From assembly GCF_000169095.1 (NCBI RefSeq), contig NZ_AAVU01000007.1:123977-187976 (forward strand): a DNA stretch of 64,000 bases, given 5' to 3'. This DNA is from Lyngbya sp. PCC 8106. GTDB taxonomy: Bacteria; Cyanobacteriota; Cyanobacteriia; Cyanobacteriales; Microcoleaceae. How positions within the stretch are numbered: position 1 is the stretch's first letter; every line of letters begins with the position of its first letter. Below are positions 1 to 8,997 of this stretch, one piece after another. The notes under the pieces are model-generated. The model saw only the letters and a list, made by a program, of their open reading frames with translations, was not told the DNA's origin and made no database searches. The position numbers were made by a program, and so were the translations under genes.

Positions 1-2
1 TA

Positions 3-47
3 CAGATAGTCGTTCCATATGCTGATCTGAGGCAAGTTAAACAGTGA
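3..47 (+). CDS. 3' end of a gene entering from the left (partial)
   Basis: An open frame runs from the window edge to a TGA at 45-47 and would encode a tail ending YADLRQVKQ. Its stop overlaps the GTG start of the next gene in the arrangement GTGA, which is typical of translational coupling in an operon. Only 14 codons are visible, so the frame could be open by chance and the product cannot be named. Confidence 0.3.
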   Translation, partial: QIVVPYADLRQVKQ

Positions 48-379
48 GCAATTTCTCACAGAAGGTCAACCCAAAACCCAATCTTCTCTATCAACGACTA
101 GAGGAGGCTCTCCAACAGGGGAATGAAGTGCAGGTCGTATCATCTTGTGGCAGATTTTTTGGTATTCCCTCTGCTCTTGATGAGGATTTTTTAGAACTCG
201 TTAATCTGTATATTCCCTCTGAAGAAGAAGGTTGGGAAGATGAGCCATACGAACGCACAGTTTGGTTGATTAAAATTTCTGAGATTGTTGCAGTTGCTTA
301 TCCAATTCAATCGTTATCAAAAGCTCAACTAGAGTCATTGATTAACCCCAGTCAAACAGTCTTTGAATCTGAGGATTAA
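44..379 (+). CDS. Hypothetical protein, 111 aa
   Basis: A small acidic soluble protein that I do not recognise. It starts with GTG at 44, four bases inside the stop region of the upstream frame, which suggests coupled translation. There is no signal peptide, membrane segment or cysteine motif. The middle is rich in Glu (EEEGWEDEPYE) and is followed by a hydrophobic strand-like stretch (LIKISEIVAVAYPI), so a small beta-rich fold is possible. The codon use looks like that of the neighbours. The gap that follows, to about 545, is non-coding and AT-rich. Confidence 0.6.
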   Translation: MSNFSQKVNPKPNLLYQRLEEALQQGNEVQVVSSCGRFFGIPSALDEDFLELVNLYIPSEEEGWEDEPYERTVWLIKISEIVAVAYPIQSLSKAQLESLINPSQTVFESED

Positions 380-545
380 TCAAGCCACTCAATGAGGTGG
401 TTTCCCAAGACTTCAAAAACGATAACCCGAGATTGATTTCGGGGATAGAATGAATTAAAATTCATCACGTTAACTGATTTCAAGGGATTTCCACCTCAAC
501 TCTTTTCATCCCCTAATTGTGACTCTTTTCAGACAAAACTTGACA

Positions 546-1093
546 ATGAATCCTCAGCGTTTGGTCAAAATTAGTCAATATTTGAGCAAACACTTACGAC
601 ATCAACCCGAACGTCTAGGACTAAAATTAGCGCCTGGAGGTTGGGTTAATGTTGATAAACTTTTAGCAGCTTGTCAACATCATCAATTTCCTCTGAGTCG
701 GGTCGAACTCGAAGAAGTCGTGATTAAAAATGATCAGCAACGATTTTCCTTTGATGAAACAAAAACTCGTGTTCGTGCGAATCAAGGTCATAGTATTGAT
801 GTCGATTTACAGTTAAAAGCGAGAATTCCGTCCGATATTCTTGATCACGGAACAGTGAAAAAGCCATTGATGCAATGTTGCAATTTGGGTTGCTAAAAAT
901 GTCTCATCATCACGTTCATTTATCTACTGATATCACCACAGCAACAGGAGTTGGAAGGCGAAAGAGTCGTCCTATTATTTTTCAAGTGAATGCAGCTTAA
1001 ATGGTTCAAGACGATTACACCTTTTATTGTTCTAAGAATGGCGTTTGGTTGGTGGAACAAGTCCCAGTAAAATACTTAACCCCTCTAAACTGA
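546..1093 (+). pseudogene. kptA: RNA 2'-phosphotransferase (Tpt1/KptA), frameshifted and with an internal stop
   Basis: KptA transfers an RNA 2'-phosphate to NAD+. The first frame, from ATG 546, holds the N-terminal half with the family's LSKHLRH motif and the RFSF region, and reaches the HGT motif. It then runs out of frame in the A-run at 858-862 and stops at TAA 894-896. In the frame that starts at GCC 863 the rest of the family follows: HHHVHLSTDI, VGRRKSRPIIFQVNAA and FYCSKNGVWLV, ending at TGA 1091-1093. Restoring one A (A5 to A6) rejoins the frames. A second lesion, TAA at 998-1000, sits where the family normally has Gln or another sense codon (NAA-stop-MVQDD). The Tyr of the usual YHGT motif is Asp here. 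Two independent lesions point to real decay and not only a read error. A longer start at 519 is possible, but 546 fits the family better. Confidence 0.85.
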
Positions 1094-1104
1094 GAGCCAA
1101 AAAA

Positions 1105-1680
1105 ATGAATATTCAACACTATAATTACTGCTTGATTATAGATCTAGAAGCGACTTGTTGTGATCAACATACCATTCTGCGTTCAGAGATGGAAATTATC
1201 GAAATTGGGGCGGTAATGGTGGAGACAAAAAAACTGACTTCCGTTAACGAATTTCAGACTTTTATTAAACCCATTCGTCATCCAATTTTAACTAAATTTT
1301 GTCAGCAATTAACGTCTATTACTCAAGCTCAAGTCGAGCAAGCACCTCACTATCCAGAAGCCATTAAAAATCTAAAAAATTGGTTATCTCAATATTCAGA
1401 TTCTCATTTAATTTGGGGTTCTTGGGGAGACTATGACCGACGACAATTTGACCAAGATAGTCAATTTCATCATGTGTCTTTTCCGATAGGTTATCCTCAT
1501 ATTAATCTGAAAAAAATGTTTAGCACAAGTCAAGGCTTAAAAGGACGTTATGGGATGGCAGACGCTTTAAAATTGGCAAATATTCCCTTAGAAGGAACCC
1601 ATCACCGAGGAATTGATGATACTCGCAATATTGCTAAACTCATGCCTTATATTTTAGGTGTTAAAAAGCTAGAGCATTAA
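1105..1680 (+). CDS. 3'-5' exonuclease, ERI1/KapD-like (DEDDh)
   Basis: A DEDD-superfamily 3'-5' exonuclease, in families whose members trim RNA or DNA 3' ends. All three motifs are present: Exo I DLEATC near the N-terminus, Exo II around WGDYDRRQF, and Exo III with HRGIDDTRN, whose His five residues before Asp marks the DEDDh class. The DLEATC form is typical of ERI1/KapD-like proteins. The open frame extends upstream to 1045, but that part overlaps the kptA remnant, so ATG 1105 is preferred; it gives a protein of about 191 residues. It lies 11 bases after the kptA reading frame ends, so the two may have formed an operon for RNA end processing (inference). No signal peptide is present, so it should be cytosolic. 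Confidence 0.85.
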   Translation: MNIQHYNYCLIIDLEATCCDQHTILRSEMEIIEIGAVMVETKKLTSVNEFQTFIKPIRHPILTKFCQQLTSITQAQVEQAPHYPEAIKNLKNWLSQYSDSHLIWGSWGDYDRRQFDQDSQFHHVSFPIGYPHINLKKMFSTSQGLKGRYGMADALKLANIPLEGTHHRGIDDTRNIAKLMPYILGVKKLEH

Positions 1681-1708
1681 GTTGTAAACTCTGAGTGAAA
1701 AGATAACC

Positions 1709-2551
1709 ATGAAAATCAATAATTTTGACGCTCCTAAATTATTTTATCAACAAGCTAAAGAATATTTACTGCGCTATGAAGCTGAACATAATCTATTATT
1801 AGGAATTAGTCAAGCCTTAATACATTCACCTGATAGATATGGGAATCAACCCTATTTAGCAACGGTAGAAGAAGAAGATAAAATTGTAGCGATTGCCATG
1901 ATAACTCCTCCCTATAATTTTCTGCTTTCAAAAGTTGAAAACTTCGCGGCTATTGAAATGATCGCTCAAGATTTATATCAGAATAAAATATCATTACCGG
2001 GAGTTAGTGGTTTAACAACTGAAACTGAAATTTTTGCTCAACAATGGCATAACTTAACTCATCAAGCTTATGAAATAGAAATGCACTTGAGAATTCATCA
2101 ACTCAAACAGGTTGAACCCATCCCAAAGGTTAGCGGTTTTCTGCGTTTAGCAACAGAAAATGATCGCGCTTTACTCTTCAATTGGTATGAGGAATTTATT
2201 CAAGAAGCGGCACCTTCTGAACCCACGAGTATTGAAAAAACTGTTAACTATCATTTAGGTCAAAATCATATTTATCTTTGGAAAAATGAAGTTCCTGTTT
2301 CTATGTCTTTAGCCACTAAAGCTACACAAAATTCTAGCAGAATAGGGCTAGTTTATACTCCTCCAGAATATCGAAAAAAAGGTTATGCAAGTGCTTGTGT
2401 TGCGAGTCTCAGCCAGCAATTACTTGATCAAGGAAATCAGACTTGTTATCTGTACACAGATTTAGCAAATTCCACATCTAATCATATTTATAAAAACATT
2501 GGATATAAACCCGTTTGCGACTGGAATATTTATCAATTTGATGCGATTTAA
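1709..2551 (+). CDS. GNAT-family N-acetyltransferase
   Basis: An acetyl-CoA-dependent acetyltransferase of unknown substrate, 280 residues. The C-terminal half holds the GNAT core: the acetyl-CoA loop VYTPPEYRKKGYASA (the Q/RxxGxG/A motif in its RKKGYA form), then LYTDLANSTSNHIYKNIGY, typical of the final GNAT strands. The N-terminal half is a diverged second GNAT-like unit, as often seen in cyanobacterial proteins of this length. It lies 28 bases after the exonuclease gene on the same strand, so cotranscription is likely. It is predicted to be cytosolic. Confidence 0.85.
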   Translation: MKINNFDAPKLFYQQAKEYLLRYEAEHNLLLGISQALIHSPDRYGNQPYLATVEEEDKIVAIAMITPPYNFLLSKVENFAAIEMIAQDLYQNKISLPGVSGLTTETEIFAQQWHNLTHQAYEIEMHLRIHQLKQVEPIPKVSGFLRLATENDRALLFNWYEEFIQEAAPSEPTSIEKTVNYHLGQNHIYLWKNEVPVSMSLATKATQNSSRIGLVYTPPEYRKKGYASACVASLSQQLLDQGNQTCYLYTDLANSTSNHIYKNIGYKPVCDWNIYQFDAI

Positions 2552-2648
2552 TTTTAGATTTTAATTTCCTCAAAAATAGGGAAGATATCTATAAGCTTAT
2601 TAATCAACTTTCAAAGATCGTTTTATCTTAACATCAACTGATTATAAA

Positions 2649-4928
2649 ATGACACCTAAATCTACTTCTGCTCAAACCAAAAATCAAGTTTTAAATTCCG
2701 AAAGCGAGCAAACTTTTCGCTCTCAACCCCAAGAAGAACTTTCTTTTCAACAACTTGTCTCTAATCTAATAGCAGGTTTAGTTGTTGGAATTATTGGGGT
2801 AACAATGTGTGTTTCCTACGCGGCATTAATCTTTTCTGAACAACTTGCTAATTTTCTCACACGAGGAATTGGAATTACCTTTTTTAGTGCAGCATTGTTA
2901 TGTTCAATTGTCGCTATTTTAAGTTCTTCTTCTGCGGGAATGATTGCTATTCCTCTCCCGGCTGCTGTCCCAATTTTAGCATTAATGGTTGCTGACATTG
3001 AAAAAAATATTCCCGAAGAAGCATCCTTAAATGTGTTACTATCAACGGCTCTTTGTACAATTGCTTTAACTTCTCTATTAACTGGAATTTCTCTACTCAT
3101 TTTAGGACGATTAAAAGCAGGTCAACTCATTCGATATATTCCTTATCCAGTTGTTGGGGGTTTTCTTGCAGGTGTGGGTTGGCTGCTATTTAAAGGAGGA
3201 ATTGAAGTCACAACAGGAATTGAAATTAGCTTTTCTAAACTCCCCATTTTATTTCACTCTAATTTACTGTTGCGTTGGCTACCTGGATTAATCTTTGCGA
3301 TTGTTTTACTCTTGATTTCTCGTCGCTATAAACATTTTTTGATTTTACCTTTGAGCCTAATTTTTGCAGTTACTTTGTTTTATTTGGTATTAGCGATAAC
3401 TCATACCTCATTAGCGGAAGCGACTGCTCAAGGTTGGCTGTTAGGGCCATTTCCAGAAGGAAATTCTTGGCAACTGTTGGGCTTAAGAGAAATCAAAACA
3501 GCAAATTGGTCACTGATTTTTGATCAAGTGGGTAGCATGGGTGCAATTATTGTGATTACAACCCTAGAATTACTCCTAACAGCGAGTAGTATGGAGTTAA
3601 TTACCAACCGAGAAATTGACCTCAACCGAGAATTACAAGCCGCAGGAATTGCGAATTTAGCTTCGAGTTTGGGTGGAGGCTTAGTGGGTTGTCATTTGAC
3701 TTCTTTAGGAAGATTAGCCTCAAAAATGGGAGCAACTCGTCGCTTAGTTGGACTAACTGCTGCTGGGGTTTTTGGGATTATGTTAGTTTCAGGAACTTCC
3801 CTATTACCCTTTTTTCCTAAAGTTGTTTTAGGCGGATTTTTGCTATTATTAGGGCTGAATTTTTTAGTTGAATGGTTATATGATTCCTGGATTGAACTTC
3901 CGCGAAGTGACTACTTTTTAGTCGTTTTAATTTTATTGGTGATCAGTACATTTGAGATTTTAGAAGGTGTGCTAGTGGGTTTAGTTGTAGCGGTGATTTT
4001 ATTTGCTATTAAATATAGTCAGATTGAGGTAACAAAACATACTTTTTCTGGAGTCAATCGGAAAAGTTATGTTCAACGTTCTCCAAATCAAGAACACTTA
4101 CTCCAAAAGCAAGGAAAGCAAATTTATATTCTTGAACTACAAGGATTTATCTTCTTTGGAACTTCAAATAAGTTACTCAATCAAGTCCGAACTTTATTAA
4201 GTCAAAATCAAGATCCTCCCTTACAGTTTGTGGTGTTAGATTTTCGTTTTGTTAACGGACTTGATTCTTCTGCGGTGCTTAGTTTTACAAAACTCAAACA
4301 ACTTTCTCGCAAAGAACAGTTCAATCTAGTTTTAACAAATCTCAATTCTCAAGCGGAAAAGTTACTTCAACAAGGAGGCGTTTTAGAAGCAGAGAATTCT
4401 TTGTTAACAGTTTTCCCCGACTTAGATCGAGGGTTAGAATGGTGTGAAGACCAAATTCTAGAAATTTATCATCTCAATAAACTTAACTTCCAGCCTCTAA
4501 GTGAACAGTTACAAAGCTTTTTTCCCGACTCTCAACAGGTTATCATGCTGATGAAATACCTAAAATTATTACAAATTTCCCCGGATGAATTTATCTTTAG
4601 AACTGGAGATCTAGCAGATGGCTTATACTTCGTTGAAACAGGTCAAGTCAGCGTAATTTTTGAGCTACCAACGGGTCAAATGAAACGGGTACAAACTTAC
4701 TATAGTGGAACGATTTTAGGAGAAATTGGTCATTACATGAATGTACCCCGAACGGCTTCAATTATTGCCGATCAACCCAGTCGTCTTTATTATCTCTCAA
4801 CTCAAGCCTTTGAACAAATGGAAGCTGAACAGTCTCAACTCGCCAGTGAGTTTCATAAGTTTATTGTGAAGTTACTGGCTGAACGATTAAAGCAGCGATC
4901 CCAAGAACTGCAAAACCTTTTACAATAA
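2649..4928 (+). CDS. SulP-family anion transporter with STAS and cyclic-nucleotide-binding domains
   Basis: A membrane transporter of the SLC26/SulP family, 759 residues. Residues about 35-475 form the multi-helix transport core. Residues about 490-600 form a STAS domain with the DSSA signature around a possible phospho-Ser (VNGLDSSAVLSF). Residues about 630-750 form a cNMP-binding (CAP_ED) domain containing GEIGHYMNVPRTASI, which keeps the Arg-Thr-Ala of the phosphate-binding cassette. The substrate could be sulfate, bicarbonate or another anion; sequence alone does not decide. The cNMP domain suggests gating by cAMP or cGMP (inference). The downstream UDG gene converges on it, with 12 bases between stops. 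Confidence 0.9.
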   Translation: MTPKSTSAQTKNQVLNSESEQTFRSQPQEELSFQQLVSNLIAGLVVGIIGVTMCVSYAALIFSEQLANFLTRGIGITFFSAALLCSIVAILSSSSAGMIAIPLPAAVPILALMVADIEKNIPEEASLNVLLSTALCTIALTSLLTGISLLILGRLKAGQLIRYIPYPVVGGFLAGVGWLLFKGGIEVTTGIEISFSKLPILFHSNLLLRWLPGLIFAIVLLLISRRYKHFLILPLSLIFAVTLFYLVLAITHTSLAEATAQGWLLGPFPEGNSWQLLGLREIKTANWSLIFDQVGSMGAIIVITTLELLLTASSMELITNREIDLNRELQAAGIANLASSLGGGLVGCHLTSLGRLASKMGATRRLVGLTAAGVFGIMLVSGTSLLPFFPKVVLGGFLLLLGLNFLVEWLYDSWIELPRSDYFLVVLILLVISTFEILEGVLVGLVVAVILFAIKYSQIEVTKHTFSGVNRKSYVQRSPNQEHLLQKQGKQIYILELQGFIFFGTSNKLLNQVRTLLSQNQDPPLQFVVLDFRFVNGLDSSAVLSFTKLKQLSRKEQFNLVLTNLNSQAEKLLQQGGVLEAENSLLTVFPDLDRGLEWCEDQILEIYHLNKLNFQPLSEQLQSFFPDSQQVIMLMKYLKLLQISPDEFIFRTGDLADGLYFVETGQVSVIFELPTGQMKRVQTYYSGTILGEIGHYMNVPRTASIIADQPSRLYYLSTQAFEQMEAEQSQLASEFHKFIVKLLAERLKQRSQELQNLLQ

Positions 4929-4940
4929 TTTAAACAGGTA

Positions 4941-5693
4941 TTAAGTTTTATTTTGAACTGATTTTGAGTCTTGTTGTTGCATAAATTCATCATACTTATT
5001 GCGAACTTTTTTAATATCTTCCCACATTAACCATTTGGGTTTTCCGGGTTCCAGAGAAGGATTTCGCAGTAAATAAGCGGGATGAAAAATCGGCATACAT
5101 AAGCGTCCTTCCCATTGTCGCCACTCACCCCGAATTTTAGTAATTCCTTGCTTTTCTGCTAACAACGACTTGACCGCAGTCGCTCCCGTCAACAAAATAA
5201 TCTGCGGATCAACTAAGCGAATTTGTTCTAATAAATAAGGTTTACAAGCCTCTATTTCGGCAGCCGTGGGAGTTCGATTTTCGGGTGGACGACAACGAAT
5301 CGCATTAGAAATATAAACCTCTCGTTCGGTACTCAACCCCACAGATTCTAAAATTTTATCTAAGAGTTGACCCGATCTTCCCACAAACGGTAAACCCTGT
5401 TCATCTTCATTTTTACCCGGTGCTTCTCCAATAATCATAATAGCCGCTTGGAGATTTCCGCGACCAATCACCGCATGAGTTCGATTATTTCCCAAAACAC
5501 ACCGATGACATTGATTACAATGATCCGCAATTTCATCTAAATTTTGGTAAGTTTCAGGAGGAATTTGAACCTGAACATCTTGGGGAATTTGATCCCGATT
5601 AAAATGAGATGGAGTTGGAGTAGCACCCGACTCGTCAAAGTCAAATAAATTAAGTTGTTGATCGCCAGACATGAATTTAAAAGCTGAAGTCAC
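4941..5693 (-). CDS. Uracil-DNA glycosylase, family 4 (4Fe-4S)
   Basis: Excises uracil from DNA as the first step of base excision repair. The family 4 motifs are visible: GEAPGKNEDEQG (water-activating loop), FVGRSGQLLD and HPAYLLRN (the His loop). Four cysteines suitable for a 4Fe-4S cluster are present: two in CNQCHRC and a C-x15-C pair beginning CRPPENRTP. The C-terminal segment GEWRQWEGR and the Lys/Trp-rich end match the family. The N-terminus is about 60 residues longer than in minimal thermophile enzymes. An internal ATG at 5672 (MSGDQQLNLFDF) is an equally good start. The gene converges on the SulP gene. Confidence 0.93.
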   Translation of the reverse strand: MTSAFKFMSGDQQLNLFDFDESGATPTPSHFNRDQIPQDVQVQIPPETYQNLDEIADHCNQCHRCVLGNNRTHAVIGRGNLQAAIMIIGEAPGKNEDEQGLPFVGRSGQLLDKILESVGLSTEREVYISNAIRCRPPENRTPTAAEIEACKPYLLEQIRLVDPQIILLTGATAVKSLLAEKQGITKIRGEWRQWEGRLCMPIFHPAYLLRNPSLEPGKPKWLMWEDIKKVRNKYDEFMQQQDSKSVQNKT

Positions 5694-5780
5694 ACGACAG
5701 AAACTTTATTTAGTCTAGACTGATTGAGTTGCAACTCTCAAGTTTGACGGTCAAGATAAAGAAGATAATGATCGCCCGTT

Positions 5781-6443
5781 ATGTTCTCAACCCCTCCTTT
5801 TAAAGATCGCACACAGGCAGGTATAGAACTCGCTAAAGCCATTGAGCGACAAATTGCTCGACACCCCCAACACCGCGATCGCATCATCGTCTACGCCCTT
5901 CCTAGAGGCGGTTTACCCGTTGCTGAACCTGTAGCCCGTCGTCTCAACTGTCCGTTAGATGTGATCGTTGCCAAAAAAATCACCCATCCCGATAACCCTG
6001 AACTCGCTTTAGGTGCTGTCACCGCAGAGGGATATGTACTTTGGTCTTCTAAACATCGCCCGGCAAATTTTGAACTCCAGCAAACCCTCTTACATCAAGC
6101 CCACGGTAAAGCCCTCGATCAACTCGCCCAACTGGCGCCCAATGGCTTGAAAACCAACCCTCAGAACGCATTAGCAATTATCATTGATGATGGGATTGCC
6201 ACCGGGTTAACAATGGCTGTAGCGGTTAGATTTCTCAAATCCAAAAACCCCAGTGAAATTTGGATCGGTGTACCTGTTGCCCCCCGAGACTTACAAGAAC
6301 CCCTAAAACAATGGTGCGATCGCTTAATTATTTTAAAATTACCCCGAATATTTTTCAGCGTCAGTCGGTTTTATCGAGATTTTCCTCAAGTTGAAACCCA
6401 AACCGCGATCGCTTATTTACAACGTCAAACCGAATGGCTTTAG
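5781..6443 (+). CDS. Phosphoribosyltransferase-domain protein
   Basis: A type I phosphoribosyltransferase of the kind found alone or fused to hydrolases in cyanobacteria. The PRPP-binding loop is clear (AIIIDDGIATGLTM: two acidic residues followed by the GxxTG-like turn), as is the early VYALPRGGLPVAEPVA loop and the VAKKI strand. The acceptor base is not predictable, and members of this group are often of unknown substrate. The length, 220 residues, is normal. It is predicted to be cytosolic. Two short hairpins follow the stop (GTAAC/GTTAC at 6449-6463 and GTGAC/GTCAC at 6465-6484) without a T-run. Confidence 0.85.
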   Translation: MFSTPPFKDRTQAGIELAKAIERQIARHPQHRDRIIVYALPRGGLPVAEPVARRLNCPLDVIVAKKITHPDNPELALGAVTAEGYVLWSSKHRPANFELQQTLLHQAHGKALDQLAQLAPNGLKTNPQNALAIIIDDGIATGLTMAVAVRFLKSKNPSEIWIGVPVAPRDLQEPLKQWCDRLIILKLPRIFFSVSRFYRDFPQVETQTAIAYLQRQTEWL

Positions 6444-6556
6444 ATTCAGTAACCCGTTGTTACAGTGACTCGTGAAAAGGTCACAGGGAAAATTCATAAT
6501 TCATCGTTCCCGATTTTGTATGATATTTCAAGAGCGAACTTACAAATAAACTGGTC

Positions 6557-6856
6557 ATGAGACTTTGGCAATATTGCTGGCAAACCCTGGTACTCTCGAC
6601 TCAATACAATCAGCCTCAATTTATCGAGGTGATCATGTTAATATTAGCCATTATCTTACTCGGATTTTGGAGTTTAACCGGAGAGATACCCTATTTAGTG
6701 CTGTGTTTGAGTTATGTTGCGGGTTCCTCGACCTCGATGTTAGTCCGAGAAGCAATCATTCCTTCGACCCATTTTAACATCGCTCCACTGCTTGCTGTTT
6801 TGTTACTGTATATTAGTCTGTTTATGTTCATTGAATTGATGCTGACTGTTGCTTAA
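6557..6856 (+). CDS. Small membrane protein, 99 aa, unknown
   Basis: I do not recognise this protein. After about 26 polar or aromatic residues it has three hydrophobic segments (VIMLILAIILLGFW, YLVLCLSYVAG and LLAVLLLYISLFMFIEL), so it is probably an inner or thylakoid membrane protein. A second ATG at 6635, just before the first membrane segment, would give a 73-residue protein and may be the real start. Its stop overlaps the stop of the convergent VOC gene by four bases. Confidence 0.55.
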   Translation: MRLWQYCWQTLVLSTQYNQPQFIEVIMLILAIILLGFWSLTGEIPYLVLCLSYVAGSSTSMLVREAIIPSTHFNIAPLLAVLLLYISLFMFIELMLTVA

Positions 6857-7236
6857 AGATCTTGACGGGAAGACTGATGTAGTATGATACGATTTCCCAC
6901 AGGGTCATAGGCATAAATTTCTCGACCATGAGAAGCGGTTAAAATCTCTCCGGGGGGTGGATATCCCAGGCGAGATAACTCCGCGATCGCCCCATCCAAA
7001 TTCGCCACTTCCAAACACAGACTCATTCCGGTTTTGGCTTGATCTGCAAACTCCTCAACCTGAGTCGAGTTGGGTTGAAAGATACCTAATTTTAAACCCG
7101 GAAGCTGAAACTCTGCATAAACTTTCGGGATGTACGACTGAGGTTCAATTCCCAAAAATTGACGATAAAACTCCACTAAAATCTGGAGATCTGTCGCCGC
7201 AAGCGTGACAAAGGCTTCAATGCAGTGTACAACCAT
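6853..7236 (-). CDS. VOC (glyoxalase/bleomycin-resistance/dioxygenase) family protein
   Basis: A single vicinal-oxygen-chelate domain of 127 residues. Visible are the paired beta-alpha-beta-beta-beta units (AFVTLAATDLQILVEFYRQ at the start and VANLDGAIAELSRLGY in the second half) and the closing YDPVGNRIILHQ strand. The typical metal-binding Glu/His positions are only partly evident, so the chemistry is unknown. It is predicted to be a soluble homodimer. The start is ATG with a normal N-terminus. Confidence 0.82.
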   Translation of the reverse strand: MVVHCIEAFVTLAATDLQILVEFYRQFLGIEPQSYIPKVYAEFQLPGLKLGIFQPNSTQVEEFADQAKTGMSLCLEVANLDGAIAELSRLGYPPPGEILTASHGREIYAYDPVGNRIILHQSSRQDL

Positions 7237-7275
7237 AATGGCAAAATTGCTAAACCTAACGCTTAAATTGTACAG

Positions 7276-8637
7276 ATGGGACGAATCTTTTTATCCGCAG
7301 GTCATGGTGGCTTTGAAAACGGAGTCCGAGATCCGGGAGTGATTGCAGGAGGAACAACCGAAGCCCAAGAAATGATTTGGATTCGCGACTTGGCTGCTGC
7401 GGAATTGCGATCGCAGAATTTTACGGTATATTTGGTTCCTGATGATCTCTGTCAAGTTGAAACGGTTGACTGGATTAACTATTATTCTCGTCCGGGTGAT
7501 GTCGCGTTAGAATTGCAAGCGGGAGGCTCATCAAATCCCAGTGTACGGGGCGTAACGGTGTTTTATATTGCTCACAATGCCGAACGTCAACGGGATGCTC
7601 AACAGCTTTTAATGGCGTTGTTACGGCGAGTTCCTCAATTTCCCAGTCGGGGAACGAAAGCGGATACTGCAACTGGATTAGGGCGTTTAATGTTTTGTCG
7701 CTGGATTATTATTCCTTCTTTATATGTTGAAATTGGTTTTTTGACTAATTCTCAAGATCGAAGTTTAATTCAATCTCGACGACAGGATATTGCTCAAGGA
7801 ATTGCGGATGGAATCATCGGTTGGATTCAAGGAGAAAACGTCATCCCTGCGCCTCCCGTTCCACCGAATGTGATGGTTTATGGTTCAATTGGAATTAAAA
7901 TTAATGGTCAATCTTATGGGGAAGGTGGGATTTTAATTCAAGGGAATTCTTATATTCCTATTGATTTAGTGGATCGTCTCGGAATTAATGTTGCTCAACT
8001 GGCTCGGGTGCGTCGAGTTCGATATCAAAATATTGTCTATGTTCGTGCTGTAGATTTGCGAGATTTTGGCATCTCCGTGTCTTGGGATAATCCGACTCGG
8101 ACTGTTGTTTTACGGTCTTTTTCCCGAGTTTATGCTGAGAAAATTGATCGAATTATGAGCAATGGGATTACGACAGAATTACAACTGATTGCGTTTATCA
8201 AGTCTGAAAATAATACGGGTTTGTATCAATTTCCAGAGTTGGCTCTGATCTACCAAGAAGAAGCTAATATCGAAGGCGTTAATTATGATATTGCTTTTTG
8301 TCAAATGTGTTTAGAAACGGAGTTTTTACGATTTGGGGGCGAAGTCAAAGCCGCTCAAAATAATTTTGCTGGACTCGGAACGCTTGGCGGTGCATCAACA
8401 ACGGCTTCTTTTGCAACCCCTCGATTGGGAGTTAGAGCGCATATTCAACATTTAAAAGCTTATGCAAGTACCGAACCTTTAGTTCAAGATATTATCGATC
8501 CTAGATTTCATTTTGTGACCCGAGCAATTGCCCCTTCTGTGTTGCAATTAAGTGGGCGTTGGTCAGATGATTTACAATATGGTAATCGAATTTTAGCCCT
8601 GATGCAACGACTTTATGAAGTTTCTGGAGTTCTCTAA
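7276..8637 (+). CDS. N-acetylmuramoyl-L-alanine amidase with C-terminal glucosaminidase-like domain
   Basis: A two-headed peptidoglycan hydrolase candidate, 453 residues. Residues about 3-185 form an Amidase_3 fold: SAGHGG carries the first Zn ligand, and YVEIGFLTN carries the catalytic Glu. Residues about 195-285 resemble a copper-amine-oxidase-like N-terminal domain (INGQSYGEGGILIQGNSYIP). Residues about 295-453 match the glucosaminidase/Flg_J-like fold (CQMCLETEFLRFGGEV, NNFAGLGTLGG, GVRAHIQHL). The place where Amidase_3 enzymes usually carry their third Zn ligand (I-H-x in the strand before the loop) reads LELQAGG, with Gln for His. No signal peptide is visible, so how it reaches the wall is unclear. 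The start is the ATG at 7276. Confidence 0.85.
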   Translation: MGRIFLSAGHGGFENGVRDPGVIAGGTTEAQEMIWIRDLAAAELRSQNFTVYLVPDDLCQVETVDWINYYSRPGDVALELQAGGSSNPSVRGVTVFYIAHNAERQRDAQQLLMALLRRVPQFPSRGTKADTATGLGRLMFCRWIIIPSLYVEIGFLTNSQDRSLIQSRRQDIAQGIADGIIGWIQGENVIPAPPVPPNVMVYGSIGIKINGQSYGEGGILIQGNSYIPIDLVDRLGINVAQLARVRRVRYQNIVYVRAVDLRDFGISVSWDNPTRTVVLRSFSRVYAEKIDRIMSNGITTELQLIAFIKSENNTGLYQFPELALIYQEEANIEGVNYDIAFCQMCLETEFLRFGGEVKAAQNNFAGLGTLGGASTTASFATPRLGVRAHIQHLKAYASTEPLVQDIIDPRFHFVTRAIAPSVLQLSGRWSDDLQYGNRILALMQRLYEVSGVL

Positions 8638-8997
8638 TTGAGTTCTAGACTTGAAAAATTAAGCGATTGAAAATAAAACTCTATCGAGAGGCAAAAATCG
8701 CCGGAGAGACTGACTGAACTTGCATTTTTTTATATATTATGCTATGATTAATTGTTGTAAGCTCATATCAAATATTATTTATGTGTATTTGAGGGTATAA
8801 CTTTTGTATACTTTAGAGTATAAATTTATAACATACAACAATCGGGTTTTTGACTCATTATCAATCCTCTTGATTAATCGCAAAAAAGTAAAGTTATAGT
8901 AGAGTAAATATTGAACTAAGATAAAGAATATATAAGCATCTCCAGATTGACTTACTAGATTAAAAATTAAACTTATAACCCACCCTTTTTTAGACTT
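8638..8997. other. 360-bp AT-rich intergenic region
   Basis: No coding frame that I can support. It is very AT-rich, with a TATACT-like and a TATAAA-like box near 8810-8830 and a small hairpin ATACT-TTAG-AGTAT. The region probably holds the promoter of the AAA-GGDEF/AAA-WD40 operon, but I cannot assign -35/-10 boxes with confidence. Confidence 0.4.

Noticed and set aside
2816..3100. Minus-strand open frame within the SulP gene
   Set aside because: A shadow of the membrane-helix-rich coding strand; no start context or family resemblance.
6449..6484. Terminator after the phosphoribosyltransferase gene
   Set aside because: Two 5-bp hairpins exist but no T-run follows, so it was only mentioned in the gene entry.
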